The notes beneath the pieces are model-generated. The model ran no database searches and had not been told where the DNA came from. It worked only from the letters and a program-made list of their open reading frames with translations. A DNA stretch of 64,000 nucleotides from Brachybacterium phenoliresistens (GTDB lineage: Bacteria > Actinomycetota > Actinomycetes > Actinomycetales > Dermabacteraceae). The stretch covers positions 1 to 64,000 of the forward strand of contig NZ_KK070006.1 of assembly GCF_000576425.1 (NCBI RefSeq), written 5' to 3'. Made by a program: the position numbers and the translations under genes. Below, piece after piece: positions 25,391-35,182 of this stretch (position 1 is its first letter; each line of letters begins with the position of its first letter).

Positions 25391-26674
25391 TCAGCGCGCC
25401 GCCCCGCCTCTCTCCGGTCCCGGCACCAGGCGCACCCGGGTCCACGAGCGGCGGCCGGTCCGGAGCAGGGCGCCGTCGGCGACCTCGAGGATCGCCTCCG
25501 GGTCGGTGACCACCGCGCCGTCCACCCGCACCGCGCCCTGGGCCAGCAGGCGGCGCGCCGCAGATCGGCTGAGCTCGGGGCGGGCCCGGCCCAGCAGCTC
25601 GAGCGCCGGGATCCGCACGCCGCCGGGCCCGGAGCCGGAAAGGGACGCGGCGTCCCGGTCGGCACCCGCGGGGTCCAGCTCCAGATCCGCGATCTCCTCC
25701 GGCGCCGCACCGGCGGAGAACACCGCGAGGAACTGGGCGCGGGCCCGGGCGGCGGCATCGGCCCCGTGGTACCGGGAGACGATCGCGGCGGCGAGATCCA
25801 GCTTCGCATCGCGCGCGGGGGCGCCCCCGGCCTCGGCCGCGGCGGCGATCTCGGCGACGCGCTCGTCGGGCAGATCCGTGTAGGCGCTCGCCCAGGTGCC
25901 CACCAGCGCATCGGGCAGCGACATCACCTTCCCGAGCTTCTCGCCCGGGGCATCGGTGAGGGCGACGTAGTTGCGCAGCGACTTCGACTGCTTCGCCCCG
26001 CCGTCCAGCCCCGGGGTGATCACCGTGGTCATCACCGCCTGCGGCCGCCTGCCCAGGCGCTGCTGGTAGTGGCGGCCCATCATCTCGTTGAACAGCTGGT
26101 CGGAGCCGACGATGGTGAGGTCGCTGTCCATCGCCACGGAGTCGTAGCCCTGCAGGACGGGGTAGGCCAGCTCGTGCAGCGCGATCTCGCGGCCCTGCGC
26201 CACCCGGTCGCGGAACATGTCCCGCGCCATCAACTGGGCGTGGGTGGTGAGGCTGAACAGGCTCAGCATCTCGCTCACCCCCATCGGCCCGTACCACTCG
26301 GAGTTGCGCCGCACCTCCAGCAGCTCCGGCTCGGTGCGCAGCACGAGGGAGACCTGCTCGAGGAAGGCCTGCCCGTTGCGCGCGATCTCCTCCTCGCCGA
26401 GCACGGGCCGGGTGCGGCTGCGGCCGGTCGGGTCGCCGACGCGGGTGGTGGTGTCCCCCAGCAGGAACACCACGGTGTGGCCGTGATCCTGCAGGTGGCG
26501 CATCAGCCACAGGTTCACGGCGTGGCCCAGGTGCAGGTCCGGGGCCGTGAGGTCCACGCCGTACTTGATGCGCAGCCTCTCGCCGGCATCAAGCCGCGCC
26601 CTCAGCGACTCCTCGTCGATGATCGTCTCGACGGTGCGCAGCATCGGCCGCAGCACCTCGTCGGCAGGGGACAT
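25391..26674 (-). CDS. tyrS: tyrosyl-tRNA synthetase (TyrRS-2-like)
   Basis: A 427-residue class I synthetase. The HIGH motif reads HLGH in TAPDLHLGHAVNL; the ATP site continues LLGDTTTRVGDPTGRS; the tyrosine pocket region reads LQGYDSVA and GSDQLFNEMMGR. The KMSKS loop reads KQSKS, an unusual second residue. An S4 RNA-binding domain occupies the last ~65 residues (LLGRARPELSRSAARRLLAQGAVRVDG). The pattern follows the TyrRS-2 lineage rather than the KFGKS type, so it may be a second synthetase; this window cannot show that. Start at 26674 follows AAGGAG, and a CTCC run upstream could mask that site. A leader peptide and competing hairpins precede it (26712-26857). Confidence 0.93.
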   Translation of the reverse strand: MSPADEVLRPMLRTVETIIDEESLRARLDAGERLRIKYGVDLTAPDLHLGHAVNLWLMRHLQDHGHTVVFLLGDTTTRVGDPTGRSRTRPVLGEEEIARNGQAFLEQVSLVLRTEPELLEVRRNSEWYGPMGVSEMLSLFSLTTHAQLMARDMFRDRVAQGREIALHELAYPVLQGYDSVAMDSDLTIVGSDQLFNEMMGRHYQQRLGRRPQAVMTTVITPGLDGGAKQSKSLRNYVALTDAPGEKLGKVMSLPDALVGTWASAYTDLPDERVAEIAAAAEAGGAPARDAKLDLAAAIVSRYHGADAAARARAQFLAVFSAGAAPEEIADLELDPAGADRDAASLSGSGPGGVRIPALELLGRARPELSRSAARRLLAQGAVRVDGAVVTDPEAILEVADGALLRTGRRSWTRVRLVPGPERGGAAR

Positions 26675-26711
26675 GTCCGCTCCTTCCTCGGATGGAGGAG
26701 TAGCGCATGTG

Positions 26712-26773
26712 CCAGAGCCCCCGGGGGAAACACGAGAGGCGAGGACACGTGTCCTCGCCTCGAGCTCTGGTCG
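26712..26773 (-). promoter_or_regulatory. candidate transcription attenuator in the tyrS leader
   Basis: Reading leftward, segment 2 (CGACCAGAGC, 26773-26764) can pair with segment 1 (GCTCTGGTCG, 26814-26805, inside the leader ORF) over 10 bp, or with segment 3 (GCTCTGG, 26718-26712) over 7 bp. The second pairing encloses a perfect 26-nt palindrome (26761-26736) able to form an 11-bp stem with loop ACGT, followed by TCGTGTTT. The pairings exclude each other, as in amino-acid attenuators. Confidence 0.5.
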
Positions 26774-26787
26774 TCCGTATGCGGGCG

Positions 26788-26844
26788 TCAGGCACCGCCG
26801 GCTGCGACCAGAGCCGGGGGATAGGTGACCGCACGCGAGGACAT
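26788..26844 (-). CDS. candidate tyrS leader peptide (18 aa, one Tyr codon)
   Basis: The ORF reads MSSRAVTYPPALVAAGGA then TGA. Its single tyrosine is codon 8 and is written TAT, rare here where TAC dominates, and is followed by two proline codons. Segment 1 of the attenuator begins nine bases after that codon, so a ribosome paused at Tyr would cover it. The ATG lies seven bases after a -10 box, so the transcript is probably leaderless. One tyrosine codon is weak evidence on its own; position and pairings make it worth recording. Confidence 0.45.
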   Translation of the reverse strand: MSSRAVTYPPALVAAGGA

Positions 26845-26851
26845 GGCCGGG

Positions 26852-26857
26852 AGCGTA
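26852..26857 (-). promoter_or_regulatory. -10 box of the tyrS leader transcript
   Basis: TACGCT (reading leftward, 26857-26852) stands seven bases before the ATG of the leader ORF, the same spacing as in the leaderless argS promoter in this window. No clear -35 hexamer is visible in the GC-rich sequence upstream. Confidence 0.55.
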
Positions 26858-26957
26858 GCACGGGGGCGCGCGGGCTCGGGGGCCGACGGCGGCCCGCCCG
26901 CGCCGTCGGCGAGCGCATCGGCGAGTGCACCGAGGAGCGCACGGAGGGGCCGGCGGT

Positions 26958-27033
26958 GTGCACGATCGGTGGCCTGAGAGCCGCGAGCCAGGCGATTGCC
27001 TGGCTCGCGGCTCTATGGCGGCCGTTCGTGCAC
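26958..27033. repeat. 76-bp long palindrome downstream of the aldehyde dehydrogenase gene
   Basis: A perfect 17-bp stem (26977-26993 with 26998-27014) closes a four-base loop GATT. Outer imperfect arms extend it to GTGCACGA (26958-26965) and TCGTGCAC (27026-27033). It lies about 80-155 bases downstream of the aldehyde dehydrogenase stop and may be its terminator, or a repetitive extragenic palindrome. Together with the tyrS leader it fills the gene-free stretch 26675-27112; I see nothing else there. Confidence 0.7.
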
Positions 27034-27112
27034 GCGCTCGTGATGGCCCGCTGCGGGCAGAGCAAGAACCCACGAGGTCCGGCGAGCCGCGTCCGGGCGG
27101 ATCTTCCGCGGA

Positions 27113-28636
<1,524 letters not shown>

Positions 28637-28697
28637 GGCAGCTCCTTCGATGCGGACCGGTGCGTCGCCGCTCATGACGACGCCGTCAGGTCCCGCG

Positions 28698-28733
28698 ACC
28701 GTAGCCCCGCGCACGTTGCATCCACGTTGCATC
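28698..28733 (-). promoter_or_regulatory. aldehyde dehydrogenase promoter with tandem 11-bp activator-like sites
   Basis: Reading leftward, GATGCAACGTG occurs twice in perfect tandem (28733-28723 and 28722-28712), covering the -35 region upstream of the -10 box TACGGT (28703-28698). Direct repeats at this position suit an activator such as the GAF-domain regulator encoded next door. Transcript leader would be about 55 bases. Confidence 0.55.
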
Positions 28734-28809
28734 GCAGGTCCGTGCCCGCTCATGGCCGATGGGCCGCCAGCTGATGGGCCGATGCGACGCCGGGCGGCAG
28801 CGGTCCGGC

Positions 28810-30228
28810 TCAACCGGCCTCTCGGCGCAGGGCCTCCAGGCGCACCACGGCGGCCGAGCGCTCGGGCGCATCGGGCGGGGCCAGCGCGAGCACCGTCATG
28901 AGGACCTCCGCGTCGCCCGCGCCCTCGGGCCGCTGGGCGTAGCGCCACAGCTGCTCGGCGGAGGCGTGCTCCAGCACCACCTCGCGCACATGCGCGGCCA
29001 GCTCCTCGCGGGCCCGCACGACGGCCGGGGCGTCCGATGCGGTCAGCAGCGGGCCCCGGTGGGCGTCCAGCAGCGCGGCGACATCGGCCCTGTCCAGGGC
29101 CTGCCGGACCCGGCGGAGGTCGCTGTCGACCTCGCCGAGCAGACGATAGGGGCGCGAGGCGATCCCCGGCCGGGAGCCCTCCGGGAGCGCGCGGCCGTCG
29201 GGGCCCGGCCCGCCGGCCCCCAGCAGGCGGCGCAGGCGCACCACCTCGGCACGGACCGTGCCCTCGTGGCGGGGGTCGCCGTGCAGCTGCTCGGCGAGCT
29301 CCGCGCCGCGGATCCCGTCGGGGTGCAGGTGCAGCAGGAGCAGCAGCTCGGCGTGGCGCCCGCTGAGCTCGAGGTCCCGCCCGCCGCAGCGCAGCCGGGG
29401 CGCACCGGGCCCCATCACCTGCAGCAGCGGCCGATGGTCGGTCCCGGTCCCGTGCCCGGCGCCCTCGTCCTCGACGGCCCCGGCCCCGGTGCGCCCGGGC
29501 CGGGAGGCTGCTCCGGGGGCGAGCAGAGCGCGCAGCTCCTCCTGGGCGGCCAGAGCGGTCGAGCGCAGCAGCGGCAGCACGATCGGGGCCACGGCGCCTA
29601 CGTCCCCGGTCACGTCGATCACGCCGATGACCTCGCCGCTGCGGGGATGCAGCACCGGCACCGCGCTGCAGCTCCACGGGTGGACGGCCTCCACGAAATG
29701 CTCGGCGCCCACCACCTGCACGGGGGAGCCCGTGGCCAGCGCCAGGGCCGGGGCGGAGGTGCCCATCGCCTCCTCGGACCAGTCCGCGCCGGGGGCGAAG
29801 CCCATGGACTCCGCGCGGGTGCGCACGGCGCTGGGCCCCTCGACCCACAGCAGGCGGCCCTGCGCGTCGCCGAGCGCCACCAGCATGCCGGCCTCGACGG
29901 CCGGGGCGATCAGCCGCGAGCGCAGCAGCGGCATGATCGGACCGAAGAGATGCCCGGAGCGGGCGGACTCGAGCTGGGGCGCGGCGAGCACCGGCCGCGA
30001 CGGGACGGTGGGGTGATCCTGCAGGCGGGACAGGGAGCGGCGCCAGGACTCCAGCACCGCCCGGCGCACCATGCCGGGCCGGTCCTGCCCGGCCGGCAGG
30101 TTCCCCTCGCGCAGCTCGGCGTGGGCGCGCAGCAGCTGGGCCTGGTACGCGTCCTCCACCGGGGAGCCGGGGGCGCGCATCATGGGGACCTGCGATGTGG
30201 GCAGGGGCCAGCGGTCATCACGTTCCAC
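28810..30228 (-). CDS. GAF-domain transcriptional regulator (AcoR-like, winged-helix C-terminus)
   Basis: A 472-residue regulator. An AcoR-like N-terminal region includes [15 protein letters not shown] and a GAF domain from about 90 to 235 ([54 protein letters not shown]). In place of the AAA and Fis domains of true AcoR there is an OmpR-like winged helix ([36 protein letters not shown]). Such proteins sit beside aldehyde dehydrogenase genes in actinobacteria and probably activate them in response to an alcohol or aldehyde. The GTG at 30228 is the longest start; ATG codons 45-48 bases later are possible alternatives. Confidence 0.85.
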   Translation of the reverse strand: MERDDRWPLPTSQVPMMRAPGSPVEDAYQAQLLRAHAELREGNLPAGQDRPGMVRRAVLESWRRSLSRLQDHPTVPSRPVLAAPQLESARSGHLFGPIMPLLRSRLIAPAVEAGMLVALGDAQGRLLWVEGPSAVRTRAESMGFAPGADWSEEAMGTSAPALALATGSPVQVVGAEHFVEAVHPWSCSAVPVLHPRSGEVIGVIDVTGDVGAVAPIVLPLLRSTALAAQEELRALLAPGAASRPGRTGAGAVEDEGAGHGTGTDHRPLLQVMGPGAPRLRCGGRDLELSGRHAELLLLLHLHPDGIRGAELAEQLHGDPRHEGTVRAEVVRLRRLLGAGGPGPDGRALPEGSRPGIASRPYRLLGEVDSDLRRVRQALDRADVAALLDAHRGPLLTASDAPAVVRAREELAAHVREVVLEHASAEQLWRYAQRPEGAGDAEVLMTVLALAPPDAPERSAAVVRLEALRREAG

Positions 30229-30360
30229 CTCGTCGTCGTCCGTGTCGCGCCTCCTGCGAAGCTACCGCCCGCGGCCCGTTCCGGCAATCTCCGCGGCGCA
30301 GGCCTCGGGCGCCGATGCCCGCGCCCCGCGACTCGCCCCCGCACCGGTCGCCGCCCCGCC

Positions 30361-32463
30361 TCAGAGGGCGGTGCGCATCGCCCCGTCTCGAGCGGAGGTC
30401 GGATCGGGCAGCGCGACGGGCAGCAGCACCAGCCACATGGCCAGCGCTCCCGCCACGAGCACGGCACCGGTGTCGTTGACCGCGAAGCCCAGCCAGGCAC
30501 CGGCCACGATCGCGACGCGCACCGCCCGGGAGGCGGGGACGGCGTCGTCCAGCGCGGCCAGCCGCTGCAGGCCCGCCCGGCGCGGCATGAGCACCACGAC
30601 GGAGAGAGCCGCCGCCACGACCACGAGCACGCCCAGGCCCGGGATGCCGACGGTCATCTCCCAGTTCTCGGAGAGCTTGCGCAGGATCACCGCGCCGAGG
30701 TCGCCGTCCAGCACGCTGTCGACGAAGCGCCCCAGATGGGTGCGCTGGTCGCTGGGGCGCAGCCAGTCCAGCACGGCCACCGTCCCCACGAGCGCGACCG
30801 CCAGGGCGCCCAGCCCCAGCACGTGCCAGGGGCGCAGGCGGATTCCGGAGACGAGCAGCGCGAGCAGCCCGAACATCGGCACCAGGGCCAGCATCGAGCC
30901 GAAGTCCGCGCCCATCGACGGGGCCACGCACACCACCGTCACCACCGCGCCGACGGCGAGGACCCTCGCCACCCGGCCGCGCGCCGTGGCCGCCCGGGCG
31001 CACAGCCCCAGCAGCAGCACGGTGCTCGCGCCGATGACCAGGCCGAACAGGTGGTTGGAGATCCCGTAGTATCGCCCGCCGATCATCGCCTGGGCGCCCA
31101 GCGGGGAGCCCATCTGCAGCCGTGACCCGGTGGCCGACTCCAGCAGGATCCCGCCGGCGACGATCGCCGCGCTCGCCGCGGCCAGACCCATCCGGGAGCG
31201 GCGCCAGGGCCCCAGCAGCAGGAGCGCGGCCAGCGGCAGGGCGCCCAGCCAGATCACGCCGATCAGGGCGAGCGTGGGGTGATCGGCGCGCCACCACGGC
31301 ACGGCCCCGGCGGCGAGGCCGACGGGCGCGGCCAGGGGGGCGCAGGCCGCCAGCGCCCGGCCGACGGCGGCCAGGCGGGGCCTGCGGGCCAGGCGCGGCA
31401 CCAGCAGGATCACCAGACCGATCGCCCCCATCCCCGCCCAGGAGAGCAGGGCGGGGACCTCCGCCTGCCGCAGCCGGTCCGCGGCCTGGGTGCGGTCCAG
31501 CGCCAGGCGCTGCGCGTCGGGTACCGCCTTCATCGCCATCGGCTGGCCGGGGACGGTCGCCGGCGCCGGGAGGCCATGGCTGGCCAGGATGCTGGGGGCC
31601 ACGTCGGTGAGGATCACGACCCCGCTCTGATGGGTGGATCCGCTGGTCAGAGCCATGCCCGGAGCGCCCGTGTCGAGGGCGACCTGGAGCATGGTGCGCC
31701 CGGGGGCCTCGACCGCGCCGGTCTCCACGTCCCGCGGCGCGCTGCCGGGGACGCCGCCGTCGTCGGGGAAGTACCCGGCCGAGACCAGCAGGGTGCGGGG
31801 GAGGGAGGCGGTGCAGTCGACGGAGCCGTCGCCGGTGACGTCGCCTCCGGCCGGAGGCACCGTGCCGCCGGCGGCGGTGACCAGTGCCCCGGCACGGGAG
31901 TCGAGCTCCGCGATCGCCTGTTCGCGGCCCGGGGCGCCGGTCGCGGGGACGGATCCGAGGTCCAGGACGACCACCGGAGCATCATCGACGGCACCGTCCT
32001 CATCGGCCGGGAGCGCGGAGACGGCCTCGGCGATCACGGGCGCGGGGTCCTCGCCCGAGGCGTCGAGGTCGAGCACCCCGCCGGGGAGCTGCGCCAGCAG
32101 GTCGGTGGGCGGGTCGGGGATGCCTGCGGCGCGGGGCGCCTCGGCGGCCAGGCCCCGCCAGCCGGTGCGGAGCGTCTCCTCGCCCTGGCGCTGGGTGGAG
32201 CGCTCGGTGATGCTGGCCGCGTTCATCGCGCCCAGGCTCGCGCCGTCGGCCAGGCACTGCAGCGCCGGGGTGTCCTCGGCGGTGATGTCCTGCCAGGTCA
32301 GGCCGGAGGTGACGAGCACCAGGCGGATCGGAGGGAGCGGGGCGGTGTGCTCGCCCTCGGCCCGCGCCGGGGACGGCTGGCCCAGCACCAGCGCCGCGCC
32401 GAGCGCGAGCAGCAGGGCCAGGAGCGCGGCGGGGCGCCGGAGGGATCGGGAGGTCGCATGCAC
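30361..32463 (-). CDS. large secreted/membrane protein with ~10-12 C-terminal membrane segments
   Basis: A 700-residue protein. An N-terminal signal peptide (LAALLALLLALGAALVLG, cleavage near ARAEG) leads a ~300-residue extracytoplasmic domain. Its segments LVLVTSGLTWQDI, ITERSTQRQGEETLRTGWRG and SGVVILTDVAPSIL resemble alkaline-phosphatase-superfamily proteins, though metal ligands are not obvious. From residue ~335 there are about ten to twelve membrane segments, with the conserved-looking RYYGISNHLFGLVIG and APSMGADFGSM. I recognise an actinobacterial architecture but no assigned function; an envelope role is inferred from topology. A GTG start is chosen because -10 box TAGGAT (32475-32470) is six bases upstream. 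Confidence 0.82.
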   Translation of the reverse strand: MHATSRSLRRPAALLALLLALGAALVLGQPSPARAEGEHTAPLPPIRLVLVTSGLTWQDITAEDTPALQCLADGASLGAMNAASITERSTQRQGEETLRTGWRGLAAEAPRAAGIPDPPTDLLAQLPGGVLDLDASGEDPAPVIAEAVSALPADEDGAVDDAPVVVLDLGSVPATGAPGREQAIAELDSRAGALVTAAGGTVPPAGGDVTGDGSVDCTASLPRTLLVSAGYFPDDGGVPGSAPRDVETGAVEAPGRTMLQVALDTGAPGMALTSGSTHQSGVVILTDVAPSILASHGLPAPATVPGQPMAMKAVPDAQRLALDRTQAADRLRQAEVPALLSWAGMGAIGLVILLVPRLARRPRLAAVGRALAACAPLAAPVGLAAGAVPWWRADHPTLALIGVIWLGALPLAALLLLGPWRRSRMGLAAASAAIVAGGILLESATGSRLQMGSPLGAQAMIGGRYYGISNHLFGLVIGASTVLLLGLCARAATARGRVARVLAVGAVVTVVCVAPSMGADFGSMLALVPMFGLLALLVSGIRLRPWHVLGLGALAVALVGTVAVLDWLRPSDQRTHLGRFVDSVLDGDLGAVILRKLSENWEMTVGIPGLGVLVVVAAALSVVVLMPRRAGLQRLAALDDAVPASRAVRVAIVAGAWLGFAVNDTGAVLVAGALAMWLVLLPVALPDPTSARDGAMRTAL

Positions 32464-32556
32464 CCCTCGATCCTACGAAGGCGTTCCTGCGCCCCGGATG
32501 ATGGAGGACGATGGGGGCACCGCCGATGCCGCCGATGCCGATTCCCGGAGCCCGCC

Positions 32557-33468
32557 ATGAGCCCAGCAGAGTCCCCGACCTCGCGAGGCCGGGTCCTGCC
32601 GCTCGCGCTGCGCGGACCGGCGGAGGAGATCCTCCGCGGGGACGGACCGGCACGGCGCGGGGAGGACGACGCCGTGCACCGCCTGCGCGTCGCCGCGCGG
32701 TCCCTGCGGGCGGTGCTCGCGGCGAGCCGAGAGGCCCTGGAGCCGGAGACGGTGGATCCCGCCGTCACGGCGCTGCGGGGCATCGGCCGCGCCCTGGGCC
32801 CCGCCCGGGACGCCGAGGTGCTGCGCGAGCTGTGCGGGCGCCGCCTGACCGAGACCGAGAGGGAGCTCGTCCCGCCGGGGGTCGCCGCACGGCTGAGACG
32901 GATGGTCGAGGCGGACGACCGGGCCGCGCAGGCACGAGCCCGGGCGTTCCTCGAGTCCGCCGACCATGCGGCCGCCCGGGGGCTGGTCGCGGCGCTGATC
33001 GCGGATCCGCCGATCATCGGCGGCGGCGAGGATGCCGCTACCGTGCTGGGCCGGGGCACGGACCGCCAGGCCCGCCGCCTGCGGCGACGGATCGCGAGGG
33101 CCCGCGATCTCGAGGGGACGCCGGAGGAGGCCGAGGCGCTGCACCGGGTGCGCAAGGCCGCCAAGACCCTCCGCTACATCGTCCGGATCCTCGCGGACAT
33201 CCCGGAGGCGGGCCTCGGGAGGCGCCGCACCGCCTGGGAGGAGCCTGCCTGCGCGATCCAGGACGCCCTCGGGGAGCACCGCGACTCCCACGCCCTCGCG
33301 CAGCGCATCCGCCGCGCCGCCGAACAGGCTCGCGCGCGCGGCGAGGACGGCTTCGGCTACGGCGTCCTGGTGGGCGTCGAGGCGGCGCAGCAGCGGTCGG
33401 CGCTCGCCGAGTACCACGCACGAGCAGCCTCCTTCGCGGAAGCGCTGCAGGACGGAGACGGACGATGA
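32557..33468 (+). CDS. CHAD domain protein
   Basis: A 303-residue helical protein with the two half-repeats of the CHAD domain: DDAVHRLRVAARSLRAVL near residue 45 and EALHRVRKAAKTLRYIV near residue 205, each with the conserved His and Arg/Lys positions that bind polyphosphate. CHAD proteins bind inorganic polyphosphate granules and often accompany CYTH triphosphatases; no CYTH domain is encoded here. Unusual for an orphan CHAD gene, it is translationally coupled (ATGA) to a FAD-dependent oxidase. The ATG follows CCGGAG by eight bases. Confidence 0.9.
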   Translation: MSPAESPTSRGRVLPLALRGPAEEILRGDGPARRGEDDAVHRLRVAARSLRAVLAASREALEPETVDPAVTALRGIGRALGPARDAEVLRELCGRRLTETERELVPPGVAARLRRMVEADDRAAQARARAFLESADHAAARGLVAALIADPPIIGGGEDAATVLGRGTDRQARRLRRRIARARDLEGTPEEAEALHRVRKAAKTLRYIVRILADIPEAGLGRRRTAWEEPACAIQDALGEHRDSHALAQRIRRAAEQARARGEDGFGYGVLVGVEAAQQRSALAEYHARAASFAEALQDGDGR

Positions 33469-34976
33469 CGGACCCCACGACAGCCGGCCCGGCGGCGCGC
33501 CCCGCCGCCCCGCAGGCCGCCCCCGAGGCGATCGACAGCGCCCCCGAGCGCCGGCCCGCGGGGACGGCCGATGCCGCCGCCGACGAGGGAGCCCGGGCCC
33601 GGCTCGCGGCAGCGCTCGAGACGCTGCACGGCCAGCTGGACCCCGACGAGCTGATCCTTCCCGGGGACGCGACGGCCGAGCCCTACGACGGGGACCGCCG
33701 CCTGCGCGCCGCGGCGGACGCCCGCTTCGCCGTCGCCCGCCCCCGCACCGTGCCCGGGGTGCAGGCGGTGCTGCGCTCCGCCCACGCCGCCGGGGCCGTG
33801 GTCGTCCCCCGCGGGGCCGGGTCCGGCCTCTCCGGCGGGGCGGTGCCCGAGGACGGCAGCATCGTCCTGTCCACCGAGCGCCTGCGCGCGATCCGCGAGA
33901 TCGACCCGCTGGACGAGGTCGCCGTCGTCGAGGCCGGCGTCATCACCGCCGATCTGGACGCGAGCCTGGCCCCGCACGGCTTCTTCTACGCGCCCGATCC
34001 GGCGAGCGTCGCCTTCTCCAGCATCGGCGGGAACATCGCCACCAACGCCGGCGGGCTGCACTGCGCCAAGTACGGGGTGACGCGGGAATCGGTGCTGGCC
34101 CTCGAGGTGGTCCTCGCCGACGGCACGCTGCTGCGCACGGGGCACCGGTCGCTGAAGGGCGTCACCGGTCTGGATCTCACGCAGCTGATCATCGGCTCCG
34201 AGGGGACGCTCGCCGTGGTCGTCGCCGCGACCGTGCGGATCCGCCCCCGGCCCCCGGCGCGGCGCACCGTGCTGGCCCGCTTCCCGGCGGTCACGGCGGC
34301 GGCCCGCGCCGTCAACGCCATCTCCCTCAGCCCCGTACGCCCGGCCGCGACCGAGCTCATCGGCCCGCAGGCGCTGCGCGACATCGACGCCGCCAGCGGC
34401 TCCCGCCTGGCCCGGGAGGAGGACGCGATCCTGCTCATCGAGCTCGACGGATACGGCATCGAGGAGCAGACGGCAGATCTCACCGCCGCGCTCGCCGCGG
34501 AGGCCTCCGACGTCCAGCACCCCGATCCTGCCGAGGCCGAGGTGCTCTGGGAGCTGCGCCGCACCGGCCGCGGCACCGTGATGGCGGGGCAGTGGCGCCT
34601 GGGGGAGGACGTGGCCGTGCCCAAGTCCCGCCTGGCCGAGATGTTCGAGCAGGTCGACCGTGTGGGGCGCGAGCACGGGGTGGCGGTGTCCACCCTCGCT
34701 CACGCCGGGGACGGCAACCTGCACCCGGCGCTGGTCCTGGACACGCCCCCGGGAGCGGACGGCTCCGTGCTGCCGGCGGCCCTGCACGAGGCGGCCGATG
34801 ACCTCGTGCGCAGCGCCCTCGCGCTCGGCGGGACCATCAGCGGTGAGCACGGCATCGGCCTGGACAAGCGGGCGTGGCTGGACCTCGAGCTGGGAGCCGA
34901 CACCCGCAGCCTGCAGCGCCGCATCAAGGACGCCTTCGATCCCCGCGGCATCCTGAACCCCGGCAAGGCGCTCTGA
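33465..34976 (+). CDS. FAD-binding oxidoreductase, GlcD/D-lactate dehydrogenase type
   Basis: A 503-residue flavoprotein with a disordered, Ala/Pro-rich N-terminus of ~45 residues. The FAD_binding_4 domain shows PRGAGSGLSGGAVP, SIGGNIATNAGGLHCAKYG and LIIGSEGTLAVV; the FAD-oxidase C domain shows LAHAGDGNLHP and ISGEHGIGLDKRAWL, ending DPRGILNPGKAL. It oxidises glycolate, D-lactate or another 2-hydroxyacid; unlike the 18260-21049 protein it lacks iron-sulfur modules and would need a separate electron acceptor. Its start overlaps the CHAD stop. Confidence 0.93.
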   Translation: MTDPTTAGPAARPAAPQAAPEAIDSAPERRPAGTADAAADEGARARLAAALETLHGQLDPDELILPGDATAEPYDGDRRLRAAADARFAVARPRTVPGVQAVLRSAHAAGAVVVPRGAGSGLSGGAVPEDGSIVLSTERLRAIREIDPLDEVAVVEAGVITADLDASLAPHGFFYAPDPASVAFSSIGGNIATNAGGLHCAKYGVTRESVLALEVVLADGTLLRTGHRSLKGVTGLDLTQLIIGSEGTLAVVVAATVRIRPRPPARRTVLARFPAVTAAARAVNAISLSPVRPAATELIGPQALRDIDAASGSRLAREEDAILLIELDGYGIEEQTADLTAALAAEASDVQHPDPAEAEVLWELRRTGRGTVMAGQWRLGEDVAVPKSRLAEMFEQVDRVGREHGVAVSTLAHAGDGNLHPALVLDTPPGADGSVLPAALHEAADDLVRSALALGGTISGEHGIGLDKRAWLDLELGADTRSLQRRIKDAFDPRGILNPGKAL

Positions 34977-35065
34977 GCTGAGGATCATCGCCGCGAAGGA
35001 AAGGTGTCGCCGAGCACGGGGCAGCCGCCCTGGGCGTCGGGTTCTGGTCGTGCTGATCCCCGGCA

Positions 35066-35125
35066 TTCCGTGACGGAACCGTGACGTGAAGCGGTGCGTG
35101 CCTCGGGTCTCGCGGGTCGCATACT
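35066..35125 (+). promoter_or_regulatory. candidate promoter with TTCCGTGACGGAA dyad
   Basis: A perfect 13-bp dyad TTCCGTGACGGAA (35066-35078) lies about 40 bases upstream of a -10-like CATACT (35120-35125). Together they could drive the small membrane protein gene at 35183 through a ~50-base leader. No regulator is identified and the -35 is unclear. Confidence 0.3.
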
Positions 35126-35182
35126 GAGCCCACTCTCCGGCGTCGGAGGGGCGACGACGTCGCAGAGGGGGGGGAGCGCTCA

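Noticed and set aside
26675..26860. T-box riboswitch upstream of tyrS
   Set aside because: The leader reads GGCGGTGCC near 26800-26792 but lacks the conserved T-box core (AGGGTGGNACCGCG-like); a peptide-based attenuator fits the sequence better.
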